Assembly (NCBI GenBank): GCA_958422185.1
Contig: CATZNW010000005.1
Coordinates: 1 to 64,000, forward strand
Direction of reading: 5' to 3'
Length of the DNA: 64,000 nucleotides
DNA from: an uncultured Clostridium sp.
GTDB lineage: Bacteria; Bacillota; Clostridia; Oscillospirales; Acutalibacteraceae
The notes under the pieces: model-generated
What the model saw: the letters and a program-made list of their open reading frames with translations, nothing else
Told to the model about the DNA's origin: nothing
The model's database searches: none
Position numbers and translations under genes: made by a program
Shown: in pieces, positions 25,739-33,892 of the stretch
Position numbering within the stretch: the stretch's first letter is position 1
Layout of the letters: each line of letters opens with the position of its first letter

Positions 25739-26113
25739 TTAATCCCCTTCTTTCATCTTGGTTTTATCATTTTGACTGTCTATTTTGTGCCTTAAATAAT
25801 CAAGGCGCTGAAGCTGTTTTTCACGGAAATGGATCTCATCAAGCTTTGAATTTCTTTTTTCATTCAGAATATTCAGGAGTTTTGCATCCGACGCGCCGTT
25901 TTGAAGTTTGAGACGCATATATTTTTCCGTTTCATCAGGAGTAAAGCCAATATCATGCAGCGTCATAATAAGACTTAGATTTTCCAGATCGGAATCATCA
26001 TACTGCCATGATCCCATAACCTTTTTAACCGCTTTGCAAAGCCCCCAGCCTTCATATTCCTTTAATATCTCCGGCGGGATATTATACTTTTCACTAACTT
26101 CAAAAAGAGTCAT
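25739..26113 (-). CDS. MerR family transcriptional regulator
   Basis: Small MerR-type regulator of 124 residues. The winged helix is LFEVSEKYNIPPEILKEYEGWGLC, then WQYDDSDLENLSLIMTLHDIGFTPDE, followed by a coiled-coil dimerisation helix ending in a lysine-rich tail. No cysteines suited for metal or redox sensing are seen beyond one, so the signal is unknown. It heads the redox operon and presumably controls it. RBS GGAAGGGATC precedes ATG 26113. Confidence 0.85.
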   Translation of the reverse strand: MTLFEVSEKYNIPPEILKEYEGWGLCKAVKKVMGSWQYDDSDLENLSLIMTLHDIGFTPDETEKYMRLKLQNGASDAKLLNILNEKRNSKLDEIHFREKQLQRLDYLRHKIDSQNDKTKMKEGD

Positions 26114-26199
26114 ACCGATCCCTTCCCAGGCAAACCCGAGCGCCTGCGTCTTACATCTTTTATTACGGCCTCAAAAAGCCGCGCCGAAAACAGCGCAAA

Positions 26200-26230
26200 C
26201 AAAAAGGCGCCCTTTTTGGTACGCCTTTAT
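26200..26230 (-). terminator. terminator of the LysR gene
   Basis: On the minus strand AAAGGCG and CGCCTTTTT form a stem with a T-rich tail (TTTTTGTTT), about 30 bases after the LysR stop and upstream of the MerR operon. Confidence 0.7.
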
Positions 26231-26261
26231 TTTAACTCCTTATTCCAAATAAGTAAAATAC

Positions 26262-27152
26262 TTATATTGCATTGTCAGATATTCCTGAAATACATTTCTT
26301 GACATCATCAATAAATCTTTCTGCCGGGGCTGCCGCGGGCTGCTCTTTTTTCCAGGCAAGCACCGCCCCCACATCCAGTTTTGGGGCAAGCGGAACGATT
26401 TTGATTCCCGGGAATTCTTCATCAAGAACATAGCAGATAGCTGATCCCACTCCGTTCTGGACCATATTCACTGCATTTCTTACAAGATTATATGAAGCGG
26501 CAACCTCAAGATTGTCATAATATTTTCCGAACCAGCCCGCGAACGTGTTCTTGACCATCTGGCGGTAGACAAAGATAAGCGGTATGTCAGCAAGGTCCTT
26601 AGGTGTGACAAACTCTTTTTGAGCCAGAGGAGAATCGTCTTTTACCATGACCGCCCACTGTTCCCGTACAGGCATTCTAACAAATTCATACTTACTTATG
26701 TCAACGGGTTCCATCATAAGGCCAAGATCAAGCAGTCCTTTTTCTATTCGCTCTTTAATATCGTCTGCATTTGCAGTATATATCGAAAAACGAACACGAG
26801 GATGCTTTTCTCTGAAAGCCGCTATTCTGGCGGAAAGAAAGTCCATATTACGCGTTTCGCCGCAGCCGATCGAAATTTCCCCGGACAGTTCTTCTTTGCT
26901 GCCGGACAGCTCCTGTTGCGTTTTTTCGGCAAGAGAAATGATCTCCTGCGCGCGGCGGCGCAACAGCATTCCTTCCTCCGTAAGCTTAATATTGTGATTG
27001 CTGCGGCTGAAGAGCCTGACTCCCAGTTCGTCTTCAAGCTGCATAAGCTGCCGCGACAAAGTCGGCTGAGTTATATGTAAAAGTGCGGCTGCTTTTGTTA
27101 TATTTTCCTCACGGGCAGTCATTAAGAAATATTTTAAAACTCTGAGTTCCAT
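26262..27152 (-). CDS. LysR family transcriptional regulator
   Basis: LysR-type regulator of 296 residues. The N-terminal helix-turn-helix is ITKAAALLHITQPTLSRQLMQLEDELG (residues about 18-44), and the effector domain begins GEISIGCGETRNMDFL. It is like the CbnR/CynR branch that detects small acids or aromatics, but the ligand is not predictable. It sits upstream of, and in the same direction as, the MerR-headed redox cluster, separated by a terminator, and may regulate that cluster. Confidence 0.9.
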   Translation of the reverse strand: MELRVLKYFLMTAREENITKAAALLHITQPTLSRQLMQLEDELGVRLFSRSNHNIKLTEEGMLLRRRAQEIISLAEKTQQELSGSKEELSGEISIGCGETRNMDFLSARIAAFREKHPRVRFSIYTANADDIKERIEKGLLDLGLMMEPVDISKYEFVRMPVREQWAVMVKDDSPLAQKEFVTPKDLADIPLIFVYRQMVKNTFAGWFGKYYDNLEVAASYNLVRNAVNMVQNGVGSAICYVLDEEFPGIKIVPLAPKLDVGAVLAWKKEQPAAAPAERFIDDVKKCISGISDNAI

Positions 27153-27251
27153 AGCTTTGCCCCCTTCCGTTCTATTTTAACACAAATTTTAAGCTTAAAC
27201 AACATTTCTTAAATGCAGAAATAGATTTAAGGCATGGCATTCGTCAGTCAT

Positions 27252-27280
27252 AATAAAATCCCCCGCGGACGCGGAGGATC
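27252..27280 (-). terminator. terminator of spo0A
   Basis: Minus-strand stem ATCCTCCGCG / CGCGGGGGAT (one G-U pair, two-base loop) followed by TTTTATTA, nine bases beyond the spo0A stop. Confidence 0.85.
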
Positions 27281-27289
27281 CATGCGTGA

Positions 27290-28051
27290 TCAAGATGCTG
27301 ATTTCAAAGTAAGTCTTAATTTATCTGCGATCATTGCTATAAACTCTGAATTCGTCGGCTTGCCTCTCTGGCTCTGAATGGTGTAGCCGAAATAAGAAGA
27401 GAGCACATCTACATCACCTCTGTCCCATGCCACCTCGATCGCATGGCGGATCGCCCTTTCCACCCGGGACGGCGTAGTGTTATACATTTTGGCTACCGTG
27501 GGATACAACAGTTTTGTTACAGAGGATAGCATTTCCGTATCTGAAACGGATAATTTGATCGCTGTGCGCAGATACTGATAACCCTTGATATGCGCCGGAA
27601 CGCCTATTTGCCTCATGATATCGGAGATCACGACCTCAATATCCAGATCATTTACAGACCCGCGGTCCTTTTGCTTGCTTTTCCACATGGAAAGCCTTTC
27701 TATCTTGCGGGAAACAGATTGCGCGTTCACCGGTTTAAGCAGATAATAGTCCGCACCCTCGTTGATAAGCTGTTCTTCAAACTGCGGATTATCAACGGAA
27801 GACAAAATCAGCACAAGCGGCTTTTCACCATCTTTCTGCGCAATATGCTCCAGCACGTCTATCGCATCTGCATTCGGCATGAACGCGTCCATAAGAACGG
27901 CGTCAAAATGCTGGGCGTCAAGAAAAGATATGATCTTCATTCCGTCCTTAGCGCAAACAACAGCGTCAAATCCGTTTTTTACCAGCTCTTCCGCGCATTC
28001 TCTGCCGAACTCATCGGTTTCACCTACTAATACTTTAAATTTTCTGTCCAT
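27290..28051 (-). CDS. spo0A: sporulation master regulator Spo0A
   Basis: Response regulator of 253 residues that starts sporulation when phosphorylated. The receiver has phospho-acceptor D55 in AVLMDAFMP and the lysine in YYLLKPV near 107. The effector domain is unmistakable: IGVPAHIKGYQYLRTAI near 150, LYPTVAKMYNTTPSRVERAIRHAIE near 185 and AWDRGDV. Unusually, the Mg2+-binding acidic pair (D10-D11 in Bacillus) reads E11-T12 in VLVGETDEF. RBS GGAGGTAA precedes ATG 28051, and a Spo0A box lies in the upstream region. Neighbouring spoIVB, its usual partner, is absent; an HD gene is divergent instead. Confidence 0.95.
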   Translation of the reverse strand: MDRKFKVLVGETDEFGRECAEELVKNGFDAVVCAKDGMKIISFLDAQHFDAVLMDAFMPNADAIDVLEHIAQKDGEKPLVLILSSVDNPQFEEQLINEGADYYLLKPVNAQSVSRKIERLSMWKSKQKDRGSVNDLDIEVVISDIMRQIGVPAHIKGYQYLRTAIKLSVSDTEMLSSVTKLLYPTVAKMYNTTPSRVERAIRHAIEVAWDRGDVDVLSSYFGYTIQSQRGKPTNSEFIAMIADKLRLTLKSAS

Positions 28052-28164
28052 AAGATTACCTCCGTTTGTGTATTTCTTTCACATTTTAGCATTATGTGGT
28101 AATTTATGCAACTATTTTTCACATATTTTTTGAATTTTTATAATTTTCTTCACAAACGAGTTTT

Positions 28165-28171
28165 TTCGACA
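28165..28171 (-). promoter_or_regulatory. Spo0A box in the spo0A upstream region
   Basis: The minus strand reads TGTCGAA followed by AAAAA, the core of the 0A box. It lies about 115 bases upstream of the spo0A start, in the region shared with the divergent HD gene. Autoregulation of spo0A is known in other spore formers; here it is inferred from the site. Confidence 0.5.
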
Positions 28172-28256
28172 GATTTTCGTATTGAAATTTTACATTTTGC
28201 ACAAAAAAATAACGTTTTATATTTAAACACGGCCGGAAATATGTTATATTTATTAT

Positions 28257-28754
28257 ATGAAACATAAAAAAATAGACGATTTATTTACCGAAACAATAGA
28301 ATATTTTAACGGGGACATAAAAAGAATCCAGCATTTTACAAAGGTCTATACCTTTGCAGCGCTGATAGGAAGGCTTGAAGGCTTAAAGGAACGGGAGCAA
28401 TTTTATCTTGAAGCAGCCGCCGTTGTACATGATATAGGTATTAAAAACGCTGAAAAGAAATACGGCTCCTGCAACGGAAAATTGCAGGAAAAGGAAGGCC
28501 CGCCCGTTGCCAAAGAACTGCTGAAACGCCTTGATTTTGACGAGGAGACCATAAAAAGGGTTTGCTATTTAGTGGGAAATCATCACACATATAAAAAAAT
28601 TGACGGGATCGACTTTCAGATACTTGCGGAAGCGGATCTGATTGTAAATTTTTGTGAAGAGCAAACGGATACAAACAGCATAAAAAACGCGATTGAAAAG
28701 GTTTTCAGAACAAAGACCTCCGCAGAGATATGTAAAACTATATTTAAATTATAG
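28257..28754 (+). CDS. HD domain-containing phosphohydrolase
   Basis: Small cytoplasmic HD-fold hydrolase of 165 residues. Metal-ligand motifs appear in order: H in RIQHFTKVYTFAAL near 22, HD in AAAVVHDIGIKNAEKKYG near 66, paired histidines in LVGNHHTYKK near 105 and D in ILAEADLIVNF near 122. HD proteins of this size hydrolyse nucleotides or related phosphomonoesters. The product starts at ATG 28257 with only a weak ribosome site. It is divergent from spo0A and 47 bases upstream of the first glycosyltransferase of the polysaccharide locus, with no terminator between. Confidence 0.85.
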   Translation: MKHKKIDDLFTETIEYFNGDIKRIQHFTKVYTFAALIGRLEGLKEREQFYLEAAAVVHDIGIKNAEKKYGSCNGKLQEKEGPPVAKELLKRLDFDEETIKRVCYLVGNHHTYKKIDGIDFQILAEADLIVNFCEEQTDTNSIKNAIEKVFRTKTSAEICKTIFKL

Positions 28755-28801
28755 ATCCGGACCTGTGCAAAACCGGCCGAATAACATTTGGAGTTGATCA
28801 T

Positions 28802-29779
28802 ATGCCGCTTTTCAGTATAATAGTACCCGTATATAATGTTGAAAAATACATAAATAAATGTGTTGACAGCGTTTTAAACCAAACTTTTACGGATTTTGAA
28901 CTTATACTTGTTGATGACGGTTCACCGGACGGCTGCCCGGCTATTTGTGATGAGTATGCAAAAAAAGACCCCCGCGTCAAAGTTGTTCACAAGGAAAACG
29001 GCGGACTTTCAGACGCAAGAAACGCCGGGCTGGACAAATGTGCGGGGAAATATGTCATCTTTCTGGATTCGGATGATTTCTGGAACGATGATAACGCATT
29101 AAATCTGCTTTATGAAAAAGCAAAAAACAACTATGATATAATCATGTTCGGATGTACTCTTTTTTTCCCGTCTAACGGACAGCAACATATATCACAGAAC
29201 GGCTATAAAACGGATCTTATTGAAAATTCTTCCAAGACCGAAGTGCTTCACTATCTGTTTTCAGCAAAAATGATCCCCGGAGGGGCTTGTATTTTTGCAT
29301 TTAAGGCCGCAACGCAAAAGCAATATGCAATAAAATTTAAAACCGGAATATGTTCTGAGGATTATGATTTTGTAATTGATATCTTTCTAAAAAGCAACAG
29401 TTTTTCAGCAGTTAACAACGCATTTTACATGTACAGAAAAGGAAGGGAGAATTCCATAACAGCATCGTCTTTTGACAAAACAGCTGACGGCGTGATTTAC
29501 ACCATTGAAAAATGGCGGGCAGAAGCGCAAAAAATAAACGACGAGACCGTTAAAAAAGATCTGCTGAATTATCTTGCATTCATCTATTGCACTTCTCTTG
29601 TTTCCCTTGGAAGAATGCAACCGGCAGACCGGGTGAAATACACAAAGAAATTAAAGGGCTACGAATCTATTTTGAAATACGGTTACTGGAAAAAAGTTAA
29701 GCTTATACGGCTGTTTGTAAAAACTGCCGGCATTAAACTTACTGCTGTATTGTTAAAAAAATATCTTGAAATAAGATGA
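28802..29779 (+). CDS. glycosyltransferase family 2
   Basis: Inverting GT-A enzyme of 325 residues that would add one sugar to a lipid-linked repeat unit at the inner face of the membrane. The nucleotide-binding start is FSIIVPVYNVEKYINKCVDS; ILVDDGSPD is near 36, the metal-binding DxD is in IFLDSDDFW near 92 and the probable base is in CSEDYDFVI near 187. The C-terminal third has basic helices that may bind the membrane. Start ATG 28802 follows TTTGGAG. The first of four plus-strand glycosyltransferases that converge on the main locus. Confidence 0.9.
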   Translation: MPLFSIIVPVYNVEKYINKCVDSVLNQTFTDFELILVDDGSPDGCPAICDEYAKKDPRVKVVHKENGGLSDARNAGLDKCAGKYVIFLDSDDFWNDDNALNLLYEKAKNNYDIIMFGCTLFFPSNGQQHISQNGYKTDLIENSSKTEVLHYLFSAKMIPGGACIFAFKAATQKQYAIKFKTGICSEDYDFVIDIFLKSNSFSAVNNAFYMYRKGRENSITASSFDKTADGVIYTIEKWRAEAQKINDETVKKDLLNYLAFIYCTSLVSLGRMQPADRVKYTKKLKGYESILKYGYWKKVKLIRLFVKTAGIKLTAVLLKKYLEIR

Positions 29780-29785
29780 GGACAA

Positions 29786-30898
29786 ATGAAAAAAAAAGTA
29801 TTGATAGTAATTCAGCAACTTAGGCGCGGCGGCGTTGAAGTAGCGGCGGTAAATTTCGCTTCGCATCTTGATCAAAATAAATATGATTTCACATATTATC
29901 TGCAGCATATAGACTGTGAGCAGGACGAAAAGTTATTAAAGATCATCAAAGAAAACCATTCACATGTTATAGTTAAACCTGATTCGGCCCGCGGATATAT
30001 CGGCGGATTTAAAGACGCAGTTCGTATTATGCGGCAAACAAAATTTGATATCGTTCACAGCCATGTTATGTTTTATAACGGAATTATAATCTCCGCGGCA
30101 AAACTATGCGGTGTGAAAAAGCGAATTTCCCATTCACATGCCAAAATGTGGAATAAAAAAGAAAATGTTGCCTTTAAACTTTATAGAGCTATGATGCGTA
30201 AACTCATAAATGCTTTTGCAACGGATAAACTTGCGTGCAGCCAAGAAGCCGGCGAATATATGTATGGCAAAAGGCAATATCAAAAACAGGGAATATTCAT
30301 TGCAAACGGCATTGAAACCGCTCATTATGCTTTTTGTAAAAAAACGAGGAATGAAAAACGCGCCGAACTTGGAATCAAAGAAAATGAAATACTTGTTGGG
30401 CATATAGGAACGATCTACCGAATCAAAAATCAATTATTTTTAGCTGAGATTTTTGCTAAAATGCTTAAAAATAACATAAATGCAAAACTTATGCTTGTTG
30501 GCGAAAAATATGATATAAAAGACCTGAATGAAAAAATCTCCAGATTAAACATAGCCGATAAGGTTGTTGCAACAGGCGCACGCAATGATATTCCTGAACT
30601 TTTACAGGCATTTGATATCATGATCTTTCCTTCTCTTGTTGAGGCGCTTCCCGTATCACTTATAGAAGCGCAGGCGGCGGGTTTGCCCTGCCTTATATCA
30701 GACAGAGTTACTAAAGATGTAAAATTCAACAACAATATTGAATTTATGCCGCTTGAGGAGAACGCTGAAAAATGGGCAGATAAAGCATTTTCTATGCTTG
30801 GCGGAAACAGAGAAGCTGTTGACTTAACTGATTTAAAAAAGACTTATGATATAAAGGAAGTAGCAAATAAACTTGAAAAAATCTATTCGGATGGTTAA
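29786..30898 (+). CDS. glycosyltransferase family 4 (EpsF-like)
   Basis: Retaining GT-B enzyme of 370 residues. The N-terminal domain begins KKVLIVIQQLRRGGVEVAAV with the glycine-rich GGVE loop. The C-terminal donor domain has VGHIGTIYRIKNQ near 205 and the E-x7-E type signature in FPSLVEALPVSLIEAQAAGLP near 278. Its C-terminal domain is closely similar in wording to that of the GT4 gene at 47883 (ISDRVTKDV against MSDRVTKEV), so the two are paralogues. Six bases separate it from the GT2 gene upstream, three from the one downstream. Confidence 0.9.
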   Translation: MKKKVLIVIQQLRRGGVEVAAVNFASHLDQNKYDFTYYLQHIDCEQDEKLLKIIKENHSHVIVKPDSARGYIGGFKDAVRIMRQTKFDIVHSHVMFYNGIIISAAKLCGVKKRISHSHAKMWNKKENVAFKLYRAMMRKLINAFATDKLACSQEAGEYMYGKRQYQKQGIFIANGIETAHYAFCKKTRNEKRAELGIKENEILVGHIGTIYRIKNQLFLAEIFAKMLKNNINAKLMLVGEKYDIKDLNEKISRLNIADKVVATGARNDIPELLQAFDIMIFPSLVEALPVSLIEAQAAGLPCLISDRVTKDVKFNNNIEFMPLEENAEKWADKAFSMLGGNREAVDLTDLKKTYDIKEVANKLEKIYSDG

Positions 30899-30901
30899 TG
30901 T

Positions 30902-31924
30902 ATGTTTAGTATTATAGTACCTGTATTTAATGTTGAAAATTATCTGCATACTTGCATTGAAAGTATCCTCCGCCAGACTTATGGTGACTTTGAACTGATA
31001 CTTGTTGACGACGGCTCGCCGGATAACTGCCCGGCTATCTGCGACGGTTATGCAGAAAAAGACAGCCGTGTTAGGGTCATTCACAAACAAAACGGCGGAC
31101 TTGTGAGCGCGCGCAAATCCGGCCTTGAAATTGCAAGCGGTGAATATATAGGCTTTGTTGACGGCGATGACTGGATCGAACCTGATGCATATGAGAATTT
31201 TGCACAAATGATAAAAACATATTCACCCGATATGGTACTGAGTGATTTTTATTATGACGACGGAACTAAACTGACCGGCAGTGAACAATTGTTTGAGCAG
31301 GCATTTTATGACAGAACCGCAATGAAAGAAAAGCTATACCCCAAAATGCTTTTCAGCGGTACTTATTACAAATTTGGAGTAAACCCCTGCTGCTGGAGCA
31401 AAATATATAAAAAAGAACTTTTGAAAAAAAATCTTTCTGAAGTTGACAACAGGATAAAAATGGGCGAGGACGCGGCTTTTACTTATCCCTGTCTGCTTGA
31501 CGCGCAATCCGTTGCGATCGTAAAAAAGCCCAGCTATCATTATATTCAGAATCCGCAAAGCATGACAAGCGCATATGACAAAACGCTTAAAGATATTATA
31601 TTTTTGGCGTATAACAGGATAAAAGAAAAATGTACAGAATGCGGCACATCGCTTGGAAAGCAGCCCGATTATTATTTGATTTATCTTGCAAATTTCTTGC
31701 TGAGAAATGAAATATCCGGCGGAAACGTCAGCGAAGGTATTAAATTACTTTTAAAAAACGAAGAAGTTATAAGTGCTGCAAAGAACATAGAACTGTCTGC
31801 TTTGCCGCTTCACACCATATTATTTACCCAGGCACTTAAGATAAAAAGTACACATTTGCTAAAAGCATATTCAGCGCTGTTAAAAAAATCAATGCAACGG
31901 AGTAAAAACGATGAACAAAAATGA
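30902..31924 (+). CDS. glycosyltransferase family 2
   Basis: GT-A enzyme of 340 residues: FSIIVPVFNVENYLHTCIES start, ILVDDGSPDNCPAICD near 36, the DxD in GFVDGDDWIEPD near 91 and MGEDAAF near 190. The first 100 residues are near-identical in pattern to the other GT2 genes of the locus, while the acceptor-side C-terminal half is unlike them. It overlaps the next GT2 gene by 14 bases, a sign of translational coupling. Donor and acceptor sugars cannot be assigned. Confidence 0.9.
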   Translation: MFSIIVPVFNVENYLHTCIESILRQTYGDFELILVDDGSPDNCPAICDGYAEKDSRVRVIHKQNGGLVSARKSGLEIASGEYIGFVDGDDWIEPDAYENFAQMIKTYSPDMVLSDFYYDDGTKLTGSEQLFEQAFYDRTAMKEKLYPKMLFSGTYYKFGVNPCCWSKIYKKELLKKNLSEVDNRIKMGEDAAFTYPCLLDAQSVAIVKKPSYHYIQNPQSMTSAYDKTLKDIIFLAYNRIKEKCTECGTSLGKQPDYYLIYLANFLLRNEISGGNVSEGIKLLLKNEEVISAAKNIELSALPLHTILFTQALKIKSTHLLKAYSALLKKSMQRSKNDEQK

Positions 31925-32900
31925 AAAAATAAGTATTATAGTTCCTGTTTATAAATCAGAAAAATATCTTAACAGATGCGTTGAAAGCCTTATTCATCAA
32001 ACGTATAAGCATATTGAAATCATACTGGTTGATGACGGTTCACCTGATGAATGCCCTAAGATGTGTGACAACTGGGCGGATAAAGACAGCCGGATTAAAG
32101 TTATACATAAAGAAAACGGCGGCGCTTTTTCAGCCAGATTTGCGGGAATCGCAACAGCAGAAGGAGATTATATCGGATTTGTAGATTCTGACGACTGGGT
32201 AGAAGCCGATATGTTTGAATATCTTCTTTCCCTTATAAAAAAATATTCGGCAGATGTAGCGAATATAAAACTGTTAAACGTAGAAGGAAAAGATTCGCCG
32301 GACAATCAAAATCCGATTGAAAAAGTCAGCACTTTTGATTTTGCCGGAATTTTGGAAAATATGAACTCAGAAGGCTTTTGGTCATTGTGCAACAACTTGT
32401 ATAAAAAAGAATTATTTGCAGGAATACCAAACGGCTTGCCTACAGATCTGGTTTTCAGCGAAGATATGCTGATGAATTATTTTTTATATAAACAAGTGAA
32501 AACAATGGCGGCGTCAAATTTAATAAAATATTATTATTACAGGCACAGCGAATCCGCTATTGCCGGAGAGCTTAATTACAGTATAGTTGACGACGCTGTG
32601 TTGGCCTATAATATCATAGACGCAGATATGGACAAAAACTCTTCGATATACCCTTATTCAGTTGCAATGAAAATAACGAATGATCTGTTTTTAATAAATA
32701 GTATTATAAGGAACAATAAATGCCTTGACAGGTATGAAACACTTAGGAAAGACATTTTAAAGCACAAAAAATATGTGTTCAGTAAAAAATGTTCAAAGAT
32801 CTTTTCTTTCAAGCATAAAGCCGGCATAATTCTTTTGTTGATAGCTCCTAAAATTTATAACAAAACGATTTTGATACGCCGTTCGGTAAGAGGATATTGA
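31911..32900 (+). CDS. glycosyltransferase family 2
   Basis: GT-A enzyme of 329 residues: ISIIVPVYKSEKYLNRCVES, ILVDDGSPDECPKMCDNW, GGAFSARFAGIATAEGDYIGFVDSDDWVE and FSEDMLMNYFLYK near 180. Its C-terminal part (LFLINSIIRNNKCLDRYETLRKD, then HKAGIILLLIAPKIYN) closely parallels that of the GT2 gene at 44741 (FCLNSIIRNNKCRDRYKLLRTD, HKAGILLLIISPQIYD). The two therefore look like duplicates now in opposite orientation on both flanks of the locus. RBS AACGGAG precedes ATG 31911 inside the upstream gene. Confidence 0.9.
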   Translation: MNKNEKISIIVPVYKSEKYLNRCVESLIHQTYKHIEIILVDDGSPDECPKMCDNWADKDSRIKVIHKENGGAFSARFAGIATAEGDYIGFVDSDDWVEADMFEYLLSLIKKYSADVANIKLLNVEGKDSPDNQNPIEKVSTFDFAGILENMNSEGFWSLCNNLYKKELFAGIPNGLPTDLVFSEDMLMNYFLYKQVKTMAASNLIKYYYYRHSESAIAGELNYSIVDDAVLAYNIIDADMDKNSSIYPYSVAMKITNDLFLINSIIRNNKCLDRYETLRKDILKHKKYVFSKKCSKIFSFKHKAGIILLLIAPKIYNKTILIRRSVRGY

Positions 32901-32928
32901 TGATCTGAACTTTAAAACATAATTAAGC

Positions 32929-33016
32929 AAATAAAGAGACGGCAGTGTGCCGACCTCTAAAAAGATAGTTACTTGGCTAACTTTTTTGGGTCACGTCAAA
33001 AGCCGTCTCTTTATTT
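32929..33016. terminator. long nested hairpin between convergent operons (bidirectional terminator)
   Basis: Perfect 15-bp arms (AAATAAAGAGACGGC at 32929-32943 and its complement at 33002-33016) enclose 58 bases that contain a second hairpin (AGTTA / TAACT flanked by A5 and T6). The right arm overlaps the stop codon of the GT14 gene. It separates the plus-strand glycosyltransferases from the minus-strand operon. Its size is greater than an ordinary terminator and could also be a small mobile repeat. Confidence 0.75.
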
Positions 33017-33892
33017 ATTGCTTTTAAGAACCATTTCAACTATATCGCGGTCAATCTCCATACTGAATTTTCTTGCAAAAATTGCGGGTGACGATTTGAT
33101 TAAATCCATATCCTCTTTCCTGAAAACATAGGGGTTTCCCCTTTTCCAGTCTATCAGCCGCGCGCAGGCGAGGTGATCATCATTGCAGTTTGGCATAAAG
33201 AGGTTATCCTGAAACGGACTGTTCATAAATATCGTTTGAACAAACACCTCGTCCGCACAGTAGGAATATCTGAACATATGCTCCCACTTATCCATGTTTT
33301 CTGCAATATAGCGCGCGAAATCACCGGTTATGCTGAACCAGTTGCAGCCTTTCTGGACTTTAATGTTATTCTTTTTAAGCCTGTTTACGCCTAAAAGCAT
33401 TTCTATCTTCAAAATTGAAAAGGAAACAAGTTTACGAATAAAAGTTCGTTTCCCTCTGAAAAAATGATAATATCTTATGCGCCCTACTGAAGAATCCGAA
33501 ACTTTATTTGATGAAAAATGAATAAATTCCTTACCGTTGTTTTTTTCAAAATAACTATGGATCTCATCATTTGACTTTACAGGCAGGTCGCATCCTGAGA
33601 TCAGATGATAATACGAATATCTTCTGTTTTCCGTTTCGTTTTTAACGGCAGCATCGATCAGGAGCATTTCCGCTCTGACCTGGCTGAAATCGCCCCATGT
33701 TACGTTTACTCTTTTAGTAAAGTGAATTTCGGATCGCTTGGGAATCGATTTAAACCGCCTGAAATCAAAATCTTTAACTTTTGCGTCTATATGAACGAAG
33801 ATATCATTTCTCTCATCATCAAGCGCTGTGATCAGTTTTTCCAGCAGATCAAACTGATCATGCGCTATAATCATTATCGCATGCATGAACAT
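33011..33892 (-). CDS. beta-1,6-N-acetylglucosaminyltransferase-like protein (GT14)
   Basis: Protein of 293 residues like the core-2/I-branching (GT14) family. Seen are AIMIIAHDQFDLLEKLI at the start, IFVHIDAKVKDFDF near 32, a TWGDFSQVRAEMLLIDAAV block near 64, YYHLISGCDLPVKSNDEI near 95 and GCNWFSITGDFARYI near 180, followed by ADEVFVQTI. In bacteria such enzymes add branching sugars to surface polymers. The start ATG overlaps the acyltransferase stop (TGATG) and is the last gene of the minus-strand locus. Confidence 0.85.
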   Translation of the reverse strand: MFMHAIMIIAHDQFDLLEKLITALDDERNDIFVHIDAKVKDFDFRRFKSIPKRSEIHFTKRVNVTWGDFSQVRAEMLLIDAAVKNETENRRYSYYHLISGCDLPVKSNDEIHSYFEKNNGKEFIHFSSNKVSDSSVGRIRYYHFFRGKRTFIRKLVSFSILKIEMLLGVNRLKKNNIKVQKGCNWFSITGDFARYIAENMDKWEHMFRYSYCADEVFVQTIFMNSPFQDNLFMPNCNDDHLACARLIDWKRGNPYVFRKEDMDLIKSSPAIFARKFSMEIDRDIVEMVLKSNK

